This document shows, piece after piece, positions 17,704-27,894 of a DNA stretch of 64,000 nt. The stretch is from Janthinobacterium sp. BJB426 (lineage in GTDB: Bacteria; Pseudomonadota; Gammaproteobacteria; Burkholderiales; Burkholderiaceae_D), in the NCBI RefSeq assembly GCF_002735705.1, contig NZ_PDZL01000017.1, positions 59,357 to 123,356 on the forward strand. Reading direction: 5' to 3'. The translations under genes and the position numbers were made by a program. The notes under the pieces are model-generated. The model was not told where the DNA came from, ran no database searches, and worked only from the letters and a program-made list of their open reading frames with translations. How positions within the stretch are numbered: position 1 is the stretch's first letter; every line of letters starts with the position of its first letter.

Positions 17704-20001
17704 TCACGCCAGGAATTCCTGGGCAGGAGTGTCGGGAGCTAACTTTAACAGCAAAATGACCACCGAAGCGCCATTGCCGTCGACCCGGTTCTCGATATCG
17801 ATGCGTCCGCCGTGTTCATCGATAATTTTCTTGACCATCGCCAGGCCCAATCCCGTGCCGCGCGCCTTCGACGTCACATAGGGCTCGAAGGCCCGCGCCA
17901 GGATTTTTGGCGCGAAACCAGGGCCATTGTCGCTGATGGCCAGCCGCACGGCGATATTCACGCCGCCGTCCGCACTGCGATAATGAATTGCTTCCGTCCT
18001 TACGTCAATCCGCGGATGCGGCGAGTCCGGCGGCAGGTCGGCCATGGCGTCCTGCGCGTTCTGCAGCAAGTTGTGGATCACCTGGCGCAACTGGGTCGGA
18101 TCGCCCATCACCATCGGCAGGTTCGGCGCCAGCAGCGGGTGGATGATGTCGCCATCGTCACCGCGCAGGTACAGGTTCAGTATCTCTTCGATCAGCTCGT
18201 TCAAGCGCAGCGGCGTGAGCACGGCCGGCGGCGTGCGCGCATAGTCGCGGAAATCGTCGACCATGCGCTTCATCGCATCGACCTGCTTGACGATGGTGGT
18301 GGTGGCGCGGCTGAGCAGGTCGGCGTCCGGCTGCTCCAGCTTGCCTTCGAGCTTCATCTGCAGGCGCTCGGCCGACAGCTGGATCGGCGTGAGCGGATTC
18401 TTGATTTCATGCGCCAGGCGGCGCGCCACCTCGCCCCAGGCGATCGAGCGCTGCGCGGAAATCACGTCGGAAATATCATCGAAGACGACGATATAGCCGC
18501 TGCCGGACTCCAGCGGCAGGCGCGAACCGCGCGCCAGCAAGGTGATGTCATGCTCGTCGGCACTGCTGCCCAGGCGGCGCGGAATCTCGATCTGCCGCTG
18601 CCAGTGCAGGCGCTGCTGGTTGCGGCCCGACGCCGATTGCGCGCTTTGCGCCGTGAAGGCACTGATGATGGCGCCGCCAAATTCTTCCATTCCAGCAATA
18701 TTCGCCAGCGGCTGGCCCACCATGCTCATGCCCGAATGCTGCAGGATGCGCTCGACGGATTCATTGCAGGTCACCAGTTTAAAGTCGCCGTCGAGCACCA
18801 TCACGCCGGCCGACATGTTCGCCAGCACCGATTCCAGGTGGGCCTTGGCGTTTTGCAAGGCGGCGCGGTTGCTTTCCACGGCCGTGCGCGCATCGAGCAA
18901 CTGGCGCGTCATGATGTTGAACGACTGCGTCAGGGTGCCCAGTTCATCCTTGGTGGCAACGATGGGGCGCGGCGACAGGTCGCCCTCGGCCACGGCGCGC
19001 GTGCCTTCGGCCAGCAGCAGCAGGGGCTGGGCCAGGTTGCCCGCGATCAGAAAAGCGCTGCCGATGGCGCCGAAAATGGCCAGCAGCAAGGTCAGGGTGA
19101 GGATTTCCATGTACATCTTGCGCAAGCCCACGCGCGCGACGAAACGTTCCTTGTATTCGCTGTAGGCGGCGCGCAGCACTTCGCCATTCGTCGCCAGCTT
19201 GGGCGGCACGGATTGCAGCAGTTGCAAATAGCGGGGCGAAACGGACGGTCCCGGCACGGCCACCAGCACGCGCAGGCGCAGGCTGGCCGCCGTTTCCAGC
19301 GACGCCGGCAGGCCCGAGCGGAAACCGCCGCCGCCCGACTCCGTGCCATCGTCGTGCAACTCCAGTCCGCCCTCGGCGGAGGCATAGCCGGCCGGCAAGG
19401 CCGCCTGCACCAGCATGGCTGGGGTCGGCAAGTCGGCCGCGCTGTGCGGCCCGGCGCTGGCCAGCAGCACGCCGTCGCCGCTGACGATCATGACGTTTTG
19501 CATACCCTCTTCGCGCAGCAGGCTGGTCAGCACGGCCGGGCCGGCCACCGGATCGGCGCCCAGTTCTTCGACGGCCTTGTGGCCCCGGTGGTCGAGCTCG
19601 ACCAGGGCCGCATCGAGGCCGGCACGGCCCAGCTCAATCCCCGATTCCAGCGCCGCTTCGATCTTGACGTTGAACCACGATTCGATGGAGTGGGAGACAA
19701 ATTGCACTGACACGAGGAAAATCACCAGGCCCGGCAGGATACCGACGGCAGCGAACAACATCACCAGGCGCGTCATCAGCTTGGAGCCGAACTTGCCGCT
19801 CTTGTAGCGCGCGTACAGGCGCGCCAGGGAAATACCCACCAGCGCCAGCAGGGACACGGCGACGGCCGCGTTCAGGCCCAGCAGCCAGGTGTAGTAACGG
19901 TCGAAAAAGCCGGAATTATCAGAAGCCGACGCCAGCAGGAACAGCAGGATACTGACAATGCCGCCGCCCACCACCAGCAGATAGCGCAATGCTTGACTCA
20001 C
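17704..20001 (-). CDS. NtrY-like membrane sensor histidine kinase
   Basis: A 765-residue sensor kinase. Three N-terminal hydrophobic segments (about residues 7-24, 40-62 and 80-105) are followed by a large periplasmic loop and a fourth membrane segment at about residues 305-330. A HAMP domain, a PAS domain (VMVLDGDFKLVTCNESVERI), the dimerisation helix with His near residue 531 (HEIKNPLTPIQLSAERLQMK) and an ATPase domain (DNGPGFAPKILARAFEPYVT, GTGLGLAMVKKI) complete it. This architecture is that of NtrY. The GTG start at 20001 shares one base with the TAG stop of the DUF4390 gene. It is likely co-transcribed with rsmB and DUF4390, with the NtrX-like regulator downstream. Confidence 0.92.
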   Translation of the reverse strand: MSQALRYLLVVGGGIVSILLFLLASASDNSGFFDRYYTWLLGLNAAVAVSLLALVGISLARLYARYKSGKFGSKLMTRLVMLFAAVGILPGLVIFLVSVQFVSHSIESWFNVKIEAALESGIELGRAGLDAALVELDHRGHKAVEELGADPVAGPAVLTSLLREEGMQNVMIVSGDGVLLASAGPHSAADLPTPAMLVQAALPAGYASAEGGLELHDDGTESGGGGFRSGLPASLETAASLRLRVLVAVPGPSVSPRYLQLLQSVPPKLATNGEVLRAAYSEYKERFVARVGLRKMYMEILTLTLLLAIFGAIGSAFLIAGNLAQPLLLLAEGTRAVAEGDLSPRPIVATKDELGTLTQSFNIMTRQLLDARTAVESNRAALQNAKAHLESVLANMSAGVMVLDGDFKLVTCNESVERILQHSGMSMVGQPLANIAGMEEFGGAIISAFTAQSAQSASGRNQQRLHWQRQIEIPRRLGSSADEHDITLLARGSRLPLESGSGYIVVFDDISDVISAQRSIAWGEVARRLAHEIKNPLTPIQLSAERLQMKLEGKLEQPDADLLSRATTTIVKQVDAMKRMVDDFRDYARTPPAVLTPLRLNELIEEILNLYLRGDDGDIIHPLLAPNLPMVMGDPTQLRQVIHNLLQNAQDAMADLPPDSPHPRIDVRTEAIHYRSADGGVNIAVRLAISDNGPGFAPKILARAFEPYVTSKARGTGLGLAMVKKIIDEHGGRIDIENRVDGNGASVVILLLKLAPDTPAQEFLA

Positions 20002-20615
20002 TACTCCGCCGTATACAAGAAGGTTTTTTTATTCGAAGCCAGGCGCCAGTCGCTGTTATTGAAGGCATTGACCTGTATCGGCTTGGGCAGGTAGTCGCGG
20101 TCCATGCCCATGCGCAAGGTGACGTTATACGTCTGCCCCACTTTCAGCTCGCCGCGCCGCGCCACCAGCCAGCGGCTGGGACGGCGGATCAGGAACAGCG
20201 CATCGTCGAGCGTGGGGAAGCTCTGCTGCAAGCCGACGCCCGACACATGATACTGGCGCGTGAGCACGTTGTAGGACAGCTTGCTGGTCTGGCGCGCCAC
20301 GATGGCTTTTTCATCGAACCAGTACCAGCGGGGCCGGGTCAGTTCGATTTCCGTCGTGAAATACAGCGGCACGCCATGCTGTACGGCATCATCGAGGTCG
20401 TGATTGAGCTCGAAGGAATACGTGGCGGCCAGCTTGTAGCCCTCTTCGCTCGACTCGATATAGGCACGGGTGATGTCGACCATGTCGGCGGCGTGCGCGC
20501 GTGGCATGGCACATGCCAGCATCAGCAGCAGGGCCAGGAGTCGGAAGAGTCGTGTTGTCACAAGTGTGCCGGTGTAGTCCGTAGGATAAGTATCGACGAA
20601 TCGCTCAAGCCGCAT
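20001..20615 (-). CDS. DUF4390 exported protein
   Basis: A 204-residue protein with a hydrophobic export segment (RLFRLLALLLMLACAMPRAH) ending at a likely AHA/AD cleavage site, then a beta-rich domain typical of DUF4390. The function is unknown; the family lies next to NtrY-type kinases in betaproteobacteria, so a role as periplasmic partner is possible. The start is uncertain. The ATG at 20615 overlaps rsmB by 11 bases but leaves a long N-region. A GTG at 20561 would put the signal peptide right at the N-terminus. Neither has a clear ribosome site. Confidence 0.82.
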   Translation of the reverse strand: MRLERFVDTYPTDYTGTLVTTRLFRLLALLLMLACAMPRAHAADMVDITRAYIESSEEGYKLAATYSFELNHDLDDAVQHGVPLYFTTEIELTRPRWYWFDEKAIVARQTSKLSYNVLTRQYHVSGVGLQQSFPTLDDALFLIRRPSRWLVARRGELKVGQTYNVTLRMGMDRDYLPKPIQVNAFNNSDWRLASNKKTFLYTAE

Positions 20616-22026
20616 TTTTTTGGAATAGCGCATAGAACAAACCGTCGTGGTCCTGCTCCGCGCTGCCAGTCGGCAACAGCTGGCCAGGCGCTGTCAATCG
20701 GGTCGCATTATTGCGTACCGCAAATGCCGCCGCCTGTGCCTCGGATTCTTGCGGCCACAATGAACATGTCACGAACAGCAATTTACCATCGGGGCGCAGC
20801 ATCTGCCACAGGTTGTCCAGAATTTTGGAGGAAAGTGTTGCAAGTTGGAACGCATCACCCTTGCGGCGCAACCAGCGTATGTCCGGATGGCGGCGCACGA
20901 TGCCCGAGGCCGTGCACGGCACGTCGGCCAGGATGCGGTCGTACTGCTGGCCGTCCCACCATGCGCTCGATTGCGCATCCTGCGCCTTCAGGGTAGCGTC
21001 CAGGCCCAGGCGTTCGAGGTTTTCCGCGATGCGCGGCAGGCGCTTGGCGTCCGCATCGATGGCCGTCACGTGCACGTCGGCCAGTTCCAGGATGTGGCAC
21101 GTCTTGCCGCCGGGCGCCGCGCAGGCGTCCAGCACGCGCATGCCATCGTGCAAATCCAGCAGCGGTGCGGCCAATTGCGCCCCGGCATCTTGCACGGAAA
21201 CGACGCCCTGCTCGAAGCCGGGAATCAAGGCCACGCCGATCGGCTTGTCCAAGCGCACGGCAAACGGTCCCACCTGGCGCGCGGCAATGCCCGCCTCCGC
21301 CAGCACGGCCAGGTACGCTTCGACCGTGCTCTTGCGGCGATTCACGCGCAAGGTCAAGGGCGGCACGGCATTGCCGGCCGTCAGGATGGCTTGCCAGTCG
21401 CGCGGATAGGCCAGGCGCAGCGAGTCGATCCACCACTGCGGATAATTCCATTGCGCCAACGGTTGCTGCAGTGCCGCTTCCAGCAAGGATTTGCGCTCGC
21501 GCAAGAAACGGCGCAAGACGGCATTGACCATGCCCTTGGCATGCGCCAGGTCAGGGTGCGAGGTGGCCACCGTGACAGCCTGGTCCACAACGGTAAATTC
21601 TTCGTACGGCTGTTCGCCCGGCTCGGCGGACATCAAGGACAGCGCGCAGCACAGCAGGGCAGCGAGCATCGGCGGCTCGGGCGCCTTCGACGTCATCAGG
21701 CCGACCAGGGTTTCGCTGCGGCCCAGCTGGCGCATGGTGCGGTAGGAAATATCCTGGATGGCGCCGCGCGCCTGCGGGCTGGCGTTCGATTGCGCAAACA
21801 CCTTGGCCAGCGCCTGCGGCAAGGCCGTGCCCGTGCGCACTTGCGCCACGGCATTGGCTGCGCCCAGCAGGCAGAATGCCAGCGAGTCGGCGCGCAAATC
21901 GGGTTGGAAGCCTGGCTGCAAGACCGGTTTCAGGTCGGGATGGTAGCTGGGACGCAATTTCGGTGCGGCAGGCGCCTGGCCTGGCGCCGGCTTGGTTTTC
22001 AATTTCAGCGTGGGGCGCTTGTTCAT
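20605..22026 (-). CDS. rsmB: 16S rRNA m5C967 methyltransferase RsmB
   Basis: Methylates cytosine 967 of 16S rRNA. The 473-residue protein has an N-terminal NusB-like RNA-binding domain (LAFCLLGAANAVAQVRTG onward) and a C-terminal methyltransferase domain. That domain carries DACAAPGGKTCHILEL for S-adenosylmethionine, the motif IV cysteine in DVPCTASGIVRRHPDIRWLR, and the catalytic cysteine in FVTCSLWPQES. It is about 40 residues longer than the E. coli enzyme because of a basic, Pro-rich N-terminal extension. The ATG at 22026 opens this extension; earlier codons are not protein-like. It is the first gene of the rsmB, DUF4390, kinase, regulator series. Confidence 0.95.
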   Translation of the reverse strand: MNKRPTLKLKTKPAPGQAPAAPKLRPSYHPDLKPVLQPGFQPDLRADSLAFCLLGAANAVAQVRTGTALPQALAKVFAQSNASPQARGAIQDISYRTMRQLGRSETLVGLMTSKAPEPPMLAALLCCALSLMSAEPGEQPYEEFTVVDQAVTVATSHPDLAHAKGMVNAVLRRFLRERKSLLEAALQQPLAQWNYPQWWIDSLRLAYPRDWQAILTAGNAVPPLTLRVNRRKSTVEAYLAVLAEAGIAARQVGPFAVRLDKPIGVALIPGFEQGVVSVQDAGAQLAAPLLDLHDGMRVLDACAAPGGKTCHILELADVHVTAIDADAKRLPRIAENLERLGLDATLKAQDAQSSAWWDGQQYDRILADVPCTASGIVRRHPDIRWLRRKGDAFQLATLSSKILDNLWQMLRPDGKLLFVTCSLWPQESEAQAAAFAVRNNATRLTAPGQLLPTGSAEQDHDGLFYALFQKNAA

Positions 22027-22402
22027 AGTTATCCGGTGTGGCTGCGCGCGGCGGGCTGCATGGTGGCAAAGTCGCGGCCGCGCGTCATCAATAAAGGGTC
22101 GATTGTAGCGTTTGTGGCGCCCTCTGGCCCAAGCGATTGCAGCGATACCTGTAAATTGCGGCAAAAAACTGCATATATACAAGCAGAATGCGCCATGCTG
22201 ATGTTTTCATGCACCAACATGGGCATGCTGTCCTGATAATATCGTGAAACGCGCCGGCACGGGCACACTGCCTGCCAGCGTATTGTTCCGGGCAGCAAAC
22301 CAGTATAATTAACGCAGTCTGGGCGGCTTGGGTACTGGCCGTCCGTTTTGCTTTTCGATTCATTCTATTCATTCTTAACGCGGTTCCACCGCCATCCTGC
22401 TC
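22027..22402. other. Divergent intergenic region rsmB / argS
   Basis: 376 bases between divergent starts. It holds a TATAAT box for argS near its right end. No gene, repeat or RNA element could be recognised in the rest. Confidence 0.5.
22283..22309 (+). promoter_or_regulatory. Candidate argS promoter
   Basis: TATAAT at 22304-22309 with TTGTTC at 22283-22288, spacing 15 bases (a shifted TATTGT gives 17). It would start transcription about 85 bases before argS. Confidence 0.45.
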
Positions 22403-24112
22403 ATGCTCGCCCAACAGAAACAAGAAATCATCGCCCTGTTCCAGGCCGCCCTCGCTCCCGTCCTGGCCGGCACTACGCTAGCGCCTGCCGTGGTGCTCGA
22501 GCGACCACGCGATGCATCGCATGGCGACGTCGCCTGCAATATCGCCATGCAACTGGCCAAGCAGCTGAAACAGAATCCCCGTGAACTGGCGCAAACCATC
22601 GTGACGGCCGTGCTGGCCAATCCGGCCGGCAAGGGCCTGGTCGAGGCAGTGGAAATCGCCGGCCCCGGCTTCATCAACGTGCGCGTCTCCGCCGCCGCCA
22701 AGCAAGCCGTGGTGAAAACCATCCTGGGCGAGGCCGACGGCTATGGCCGCAGCACGGCAGGCGCCGGCAAGCAGGTCATCCTGGAATTCGTCTCGGCCAA
22801 TCCGACCGGTCCGCTGCACGTGGGCCACGGCCGCCAGGCGGCGCTGGGCGACGCCCTGTCCTCGCTGTTCGACGCGCAAGGGTATAAAGTCACGCGCGAG
22901 TTCTACTACAACGACGCGGGCGTGCAGATCCAGACCCTGGCCAATTCCGTGCAGGCGCGCGCGCGCGGCTTCAAGCCCGGCGATGCCGAATGGCCCGAGT
23001 CCGCCTACAACGGCGACTACATCGCCGATATCGCCAACGATTTCAAGGCCGGCAAGACCGTCTCGGCCAGCGATGGCCAGCCAGCTTCGGCCAATGGCAA
23101 CGTGGAAGACATCGATTCGATCCGCCCGTTCGCCGTTACCTACCTGCGCAACGAGCAGGACATCGACTTGCAGGCGTTTGGCGTGAAGTTCGACAATTAC
23201 TACCTGGAATCGTCGCTGTACGCGGACGGCAAGGTCAATAGCGCGGTGGAAACCCTGATCAAGGCGGGCCACACCTACGAGCAGGATGGCGCGCTGTGGC
23301 TGCGTACCACCGACTTCGGCGACGACAAGGACCGCGTCATGCGCAAGACGGATGGCACCTACACGTATTTCGTGCCGGACGTGGCGTACCACCTGGTGAA
23401 ATGGCAGCGCGGCTTCGTGCAGGCCATCAATATCCAGGGCAGCGACCACCACGGCACCATCGCGCGCGTGCGCGCCGGCCTGCAGGCGGTCGACATGGGC
23501 ATCCCGCAAGGCTACCCTGACTACGTGCTGCACAAGATGGTCACCGTCATGAAGGACGGCGAAGAAGTCAAGATTTCGAAGCGCGCCGGCTCCTACGTGA
23601 CCGTGCGCGACCTGATCGAATGGTCGGGCGGCGGCGACATCGCCAAGGGCCGCGACGCCGTGCGCTTCTTCCTGATCTCGCGCAAGGCCGACACGGAATT
23701 CGTCTTTGACGTCGACGTGGCGTTGAAAACCACCGATGAAAACCCGGTCTATTACGTGCAGTACGCGCATGCGCGCATCTGCCGCATCCTGGAAAACTGG
23801 GGCGGCGATGCAAGCACGGTCGCCAACGTCGACCTTTCCCCGCTGACGGCACCGACCGAAGCGACCCTGCTGGCGACCCTGGCCGCCTATCCGGAAATGC
23901 TGGCGCGCGCGCAAGCCGAACTGGGACCGCATCAAGTCGCCTTCTACCTGCGCGACCTGGCCGCCAACCTGCACAGCTTCTACTTCGCCGAAAAAGTGCT
24001 GGTCGAGGACGAAGCCGTCAAGATGGCTCGCCTGGCCCTCGTCATCGCCGCGCGCCAGGTACTGCGCAACGGCCTGGCACTGATCGGCGTGTCCGCGCCA
24101 AACAAAATGTAA
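22403..24112 (+). CDS. argS: Arginyl-tRNA synthetase
   Basis: Class I synthetase that charges tRNA-Arg. The 569-residue chain has an N-terminal Add-1 domain (residues 1-110), the HIGH-type signature as HVGH in [20 protein letters not shown], the KMSK-type loop as [15 protein letters not shown], and an anticodon-binding helical domain ending in the typical [11 protein letters not shown]. The length is normal. It heads a plus-strand run: the SPOR protein starts 20 bases after its stop and dsbA follows, an order found in related Burkholderiales. Confidence 0.97.
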   Translation: MLAQQKQEIIALFQAALAPVLAGTTLAPAVVLERPRDASHGDVACNIAMQLAKQLKQNPRELAQTIVTAVLANPAGKGLVEAVEIAGPGFINVRVSAAAKQAVVKTILGEADGYGRSTAGAGKQVILEFVSANPTGPLHVGHGRQAALGDALSSLFDAQGYKVTREFYYNDAGVQIQTLANSVQARARGFKPGDAEWPESAYNGDYIADIANDFKAGKTVSASDGQPASANGNVEDIDSIRPFAVTYLRNEQDIDLQAFGVKFDNYYLESSLYADGKVNSAVETLIKAGHTYEQDGALWLRTTDFGDDKDRVMRKTDGTYTYFVPDVAYHLVKWQRGFVQAINIQGSDHHGTIARVRAGLQAVDMGIPQGYPDYVLHKMVTVMKDGEEVKISKRAGSYVTVRDLIEWSGGGDIAKGRDAVRFFLISRKADTEFVFDVDVALKTTDENPVYYVQYAHARICRILENWGGDASTVANVDLSPLTAPTEATLLATLAAYPEMLARAQAELGPHQVAFYLRDLAANLHSFYFAEKVLVEDEAVKMARLALVIAARQVLRNGLALIGVSAPNKM

Positions 24113-24132
24113 TCGCGAAGGTCAAACCGTCA

Positions 24133-24834
24133 ATGAATCACGCTTCCCGTTTCTCTTCGACCCGGCGCCAGCAGGGCAATACCCTGGTCGGCATCATCAT
24201 CGGCCTGGTCATCGGCCTGGGCATCGCCGTGGTGGTCGCCCTGGTGATCACCAAGGGCGCCTCGCCCTTCACCGACAAATCGGGCAAGGCCGGCAAATCG
24301 GCCGAACCGACGGCCGGCCAGATCGCCGACCCGAACAAGCCGATGTACGGCAACAAGGAAGCGGCCAAGGAAGCGGCGCGCGACTTCTCCAAGGAGCCGC
24401 GCGAGATCGTCACGCCGACGCAGCCAGCCGCACCGGCACCGGCGCCAGCGCAGCAGCCAAAGGCGCCGCCGCCGGACGCGCTGCAGGAATTGATCGGTAC
24501 ATTGAAGGACAAACCGGCGCCGAAAACGCCGGCGGCAGCACCAGCGCCGCAAGCCAAGGCCGACGTGAAAGAGGCCAAGGCCGATGCAGCCAGCGACAAA
24601 TGGATTTATTATCTGCAGGCCGGCGCCTTCCACGACATGTCGGACGCCGAAAGCACGCGCGGCAAACTGGCGCTGCTCGGCTTCGAAGCGGCCATCAGCG
24701 ACCGCAGCACCGACGCCGGCGTGCTGCACCGCGTGCGCATCGGGCCGTTCAACCAGCTCGAAGCGATGAACCGCGCGCGCACCAAACTGTCTGAAAACGG
24801 TATTGATGTCGCCGTCGTCCGCAACCAAAAATAA
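24133..24834 (+). CDS. SPOR-domain membrane protein (FtsN-like)
   Basis: A 233-residue bitopic protein with a cytoplasmic basic N-terminus (MNHASRFSSTRRQQG) and one membrane helix (about residues 17-40). A periplasmic Ala/Pro/Lys-rich linker follows, and a C-terminal SPOR domain (about 155-233; WIYYLQAGAFHDMSDAESTR). SPOR domains bind denuded glycan strands at the septum, so a cell-division role like that of FtsN is likely. It lies between argS (20 bases) and dsbA (9 bases). One of three SPOR-domain genes within 5.6 kb. Confidence 0.88.
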   Translation: MNHASRFSSTRRQQGNTLVGIIIGLVIGLGIAVVVALVITKGASPFTDKSGKAGKSAEPTAGQIADPNKPMYGNKEAAKEAARDFSKEPREIVTPTQPAAPAPAPAQQPKAPPPDALQELIGTLKDKPAPKTPAAAPAPQAKADVKEAKADAASDKWIYYLQAGAFHDMSDAESTRGKLALLGFEAAISDRSTDAGVLHRVRIGPFNQLEAMNRARTKLSENGIDVAVVRNQK

Positions 24835-24843
24835 GGAACCAGC

Positions 24844-25515
24844 ATGCGTTTTCTGAAGAATATCCTGATCGCCGCCGCCCTGTGCACCGCCGCCATGGGC
24901 GTATCGGCCTCGCCGGCCGAGCCGAAAAACGGCGTCGAATACGAAACCCTGCCCACGCCGCAGGCGACGGAAGCGGGCAAGAAAATCGAAGTGACGGAAT
25001 TCTTCGCCTATTACTGCCCGCATTGCAACGTGCTCGAACCGCAACTGGCGGCCTGGGTCAAGAAACAGGGCGACAACATCGTCTTCAAGCGCGTGCACGT
25101 GTCGCGCGATGACAGCGTGGCGCCGCAGCAGCGCTTGTTCTTCACCCTGCAAGCCATGGGCCTGGTCGACAAGCTGCACACCGGCGTCTTCCACGCCATG
25201 CACGTGGAACGCAACCGCCTGAACACCGATGACGCCGTCTTCGACTTCGTCGCCAAGCAGGGCGTGGACCGCCAGAAATTCATCGACACCTACCGTTCGA
25301 TGGGGGTCTCGGCCCGCGTGCGCCGCGCAGACGCCATGATGCAAGGCTATAACGTAACGTTCTGGCCCATGATCGCCATCGATGGCCGCTACATCACTTC
25401 CCCTTCGCAGGCCGATCAGGGCAGCAAGTCGGCCAAGAACGAAGAGCAGCTGAACGCCCAGGCGCTCAGCGTGATGGACGTGCTGGTCGCGAAAGCCAAA
25501 GCGGAAAAGAAATAA
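24844..25515 (+). CDS. dsbA: Thiol:disulfide interchange protein DsbA
   Basis: Periplasmic oxidase that forms disulfide bonds in exported proteins. The 223-residue precursor has a signal peptide (residues 1-22, cleavage near VSA) and the thioredoxin-fold active site CPHC at residues 58-61 (FFAYYCPHCNVLEP). The cis-proline loop is visible near NVTFWPMIAIDG. A ribosome site (AAGGAACC) sits before the ATG at 24844, 9 bases after the SPOR gene. Confidence 0.93.
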   Translation: MRFLKNILIAAALCTAAMGVSASPAEPKNGVEYETLPTPQATEAGKKIEVTEFFAYYCPHCNVLEPQLAAWVKKQGDNIVFKRVHVSRDDSVAPQQRLFFTLQAMGLVDKLHTGVFHAMHVERNRLNTDDAVFDFVAKQGVDRQKFIDTYRSMGVSARVRRADAMMQGYNVTFWPMIAIDGRYITSPSQADQGSKSAKNEEQLNAQALSVMDVLVAKAKAEKK

Positions 25516-25552
25516 GCATGGCCACTTCCCTGGCGCGCCCGGGCATCGCCTG

Positions 25553-26326
25553 ATGCAACGCGTGCTTTACAGCGTATTCATCACGGGCGCGTCGAGCGGA
25601 CTGGGCGCCGCTCTGGCGCTGCAGTACGCGCGCCAGGGCGCCCATCTGGGCTTGCTGGCCCGCCGCGGCGACACCCTGCAGCAACTGATCGCCTCCCTGC
25701 CCCACCCTGAACGCCACCGCGCCTACGCAGTCGATGTGTGCGACCACGCCGCCCTGAAAAGCGCGGCCGGCGACTTCATCGCCCATGCGGGCGGCATCGA
25801 TGTCGTCATCGCCAGCGCCGGCGTGTCGTACGGTACCCTGAGCGAACACGCGGAAGACCTCGACGCCTTCGCGCGCCTCATCGCCATCAACGTCACGGCC
25901 ACCGTCGCCACCTTCGCGCCCTTCATCGCCGCCATGAAAAGCCAGGGCAGCGGACGCCTGGTGGGCATCGGCAGCGTGGCCGGCATCCGCGGCCTGCCCG
26001 GCGCCGAAGCCTACAGCGCCTCGAAGGCGGCCGTCATCAGCTACTGCGAATCGCTGCGCCTGGAACTGAAACCGGCTGGTATCAAGGTCGTCACCATCAC
26101 GCCCGGCTACATCGACACGCCGATGACGCGCCACAATGCCTACCGCATGCCCTTCCTGATGCCGGCCGAAAAATTCGCCGTGCGCGCCGCGCGCGCCATC
26201 GCCGACGGCGACAGCTATCGCGTGATCCCGTGGCAGATGGGCGTCGTCGCCAAGCTGCTGCGCGCGCTGCCCAATGCCGTCTACGACCGGGCCTTCGCGA
26301 ATGCGCCGCACAAGGCGCGCAACTGA
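25553..26326 (+). CDS. Short-chain dehydrogenase/reductase
   Basis: A 257-residue SDR enzyme. The nucleotide-binding TGASSGLG is at residues 11-18, NVTA stands for the NAG-type motif, and the active site is the Ser in IGSVAGIRG with YSASK as the Tyr-x-x-x-Lys pair. LARRG after the second strand suggests an NADPH preference. The substrate is unknown; the closest general pattern is YdfG/DltE-like reductases. It starts 37 bases after dsbA and ends 10 bases before birA. Confidence 0.88.
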   Translation: MQRVLYSVFITGASSGLGAALALQYARQGAHLGLLARRGDTLQQLIASLPHPERHRAYAVDVCDHAALKSAAGDFIAHAGGIDVVIASAGVSYGTLSEHAEDLDAFARLIAINVTATVATFAPFIAAMKSQGSGRLVGIGSVAGIRGLPGAEAYSASKAAVISYCESLRLELKPAGIKVVTITPGYIDTPMTRHNAYRMPFLMPAEKFAVRAARAIADGDSYRVIPWQMGVVAKLLRALPNAVYDRAFANAPHKARN

Positions 26327-26336
26327 ACCGACCACC

Positions 26337-27131
26337 ATGACGAAGCACTCAGACTTGAACAGCGCGGCCATCGCCGCCCATTGCGCCACGGGCGCCTCCC
26401 ACGTGGCCATCGAAGTGATCGATGAAACTGGATCGACCAATGCCGACCTGCTGGCGCGCTGCGCCACCCTTGCCGGCCCCACCCTGCGCATCGCCGGCCA
26501 GCAGACGGCCGGACGGGGGCGCGCCGGGCGGCCGTGGGTATCGCAGCCGGACGCCAGCCTGATGTTCTCGCTGGCCTGGCGCTTCAAGGGACCGCTGCAT
26601 CAGATGGTGGGATTGCCGCTGGCCGTCGGCGTGGCGCTGGCCGAGACCATGACGGCGCTGGGCGTGCCGGTGCAGCTGAAGTGGCCGAACGATATGCTCA
26701 AGGATGGCCATAAACTGGCCGGCATCCTCGTCGAGACGCAGCAGGCAGCGGACGGCGGCGTGTGGGCCGTGATCGGCTGCGGCATCAATCTGCTGATGCC
26801 CGATGCACTGGAACGGCAGATCGGCCGCAGCGTCTCGGCCGTGCCCTGGCTGGCACAGATGGAGCGCAATACCCTGGTGGCGGCCCTGCTCAGCCGCCTG
26901 GCCGGCGTGCTGGCCGAATTCGACGACACGGGCTTTGCGCCGTTTGCCGAACGCTGGAACGCACTGCACGCCTGGCAGGGCCAGCACGTGAAAATCCTCG
27001 ACAACGGCCAGCTGCTGCAGCAAGGTGTGGCGGCCGGCGTGGACCACCTGGGCCGCCTGCTGCTGCGCAGCGATGACGGGCTGCAGGAAGTCATGTCCGG
27101 CGACGTGTCCTTGCGCCTGATTGGGGAGTAA
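26337..27131 (+). CDS. birA: Biotin-[acetyl-CoA-carboxylase] ligase, without repressor domain
   Basis: Activates biotin to biotinyl-AMP and attaches it to the carboxylase carrier protein. The 264-residue chain contains ETGSTNADLLARC, the biotinyl-AMP loop GRGRAGRPWVSQPDA, KWPNDMLKDGHKLAGILVE and GCGINLL. The winged-helix repressor domain of E. coli BirA is absent, so it is a ligase only. The ATG at 26337 is 10 bases after the SDR stop; the upstream in-frame extension lies inside the SDR gene. coaX follows after 4 bases. Confidence 0.95.
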   Translation: MTKHSDLNSAAIAAHCATGASHVAIEVIDETGSTNADLLARCATLAGPTLRIAGQQTAGRGRAGRPWVSQPDASLMFSLAWRFKGPLHQMVGLPLAVGVALAETMTALGVPVQLKWPNDMLKDGHKLAGILVETQQAADGGVWAVIGCGINLLMPDALERQIGRSVSAVPWLAQMERNTLVAALLSRLAGVLAEFDDTGFAPFAERWNALHAWQGQHVKILDNGQLLQQGVAAGVDHLGRLLLRSDDGLQEVMSGDVSLRLIGE

Positions 27132-27135
27132 GCGC

Positions 27136-27894
27136 ATGCTGCTGCTGATCGACGCCGGTAATACGCGCATCAAATGGGCACTCGTGGCTGCCGACAGTGC
27201 CGCCGGCGGCTGGCTGGCCAGCGGCGCCGTCGCGCATGCGCAGATCGACACCCTGGCCGCGCAGTGGGCGACACTCGCCATCCATGAGGTGCTGCTGTCG
27301 AACGTGGCCGGCACCGTCATCGGCACGCGCCTGCGCGCCATGCTGCCGGTCGTGGCCCGCGACTTTGTCTCGCTGCCGCGGCTGGCAGGACTGACGAACG
27401 GCTACCGCACGCCATCGCAGCTGGGCTGCGACCGCTTTGCCGCCGCCATCGGCGCGCACGCGCTGGCACCCGGCCAGGCCGTCATCGTCGCCAATTGCGG
27501 CACCGCCACCACCATCGATGCCATCACGGCCGACGGCGTTTTCCTTGGCGGGATGATCTTGCCGGGACTGGGATTGATGGCCAGCTCGCTGGCGCGCAAT
27601 ACGGCGCAACTGCCGCAAATCGCTAGCGACGCCGCGCTGCCGGCCGGCTTTGCCGACAACACGGACGACGCCATCCTCTCCGGCTGCCTGGCGGCCCAGG
27701 CGGGCGCCATCGAACGGGCCGTGCGCATGCACGGCGCCAGCGCCTGTCTGTTGTCGGGCGGCGCAGCAGCACGCATCGCACTGGCCCTGGCGCTGGCCGT
27801 GCCGCTGCACCTGGTGGATAACATCGTCATGCTCGGCCTGCAGGCCGCGGCGCGCGCCGGGGCCGCAGGAACACAAGGAAACCACGTATGCTGA
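27136..27894 (+). CDS. coaX: Type III pantothenate kinase
   Basis: First enzyme of coenzyme A synthesis from pantothenate. The 252-residue product has the ASKHA-fold phosphate loop DAGNTRIKWAL at residues 6-16, LGCDRFAAAIGA and the NCGTATTIDAI motif with the catalytic Asp region. Type III enzymes need a monovalent cation and are not feedback-inhibited by CoA. GGGGAG lies eight bases before the ATG at 27136. It is coupled to birA (4 bases) and its last 7 bases overlap the start of the next SPOR gene. Confidence 0.95.
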   Translation: MLLLIDAGNTRIKWALVAADSAAGGWLASGAVAHAQIDTLAAQWATLAIHEVLLSNVAGTVIGTRLRAMLPVVARDFVSLPRLAGLTNGYRTPSQLGCDRFAAAIGAHALAPGQAVIVANCGTATTIDAITADGVFLGGMILPGLGLMASSLARNTAQLPQIASDAALPAGFADNTDDAILSGCLAAQAGAIERAVRMHGASACLLSGGAAARIALALALAVPLHLVDNIVMLGLQAAARAGAAGTQGNHVC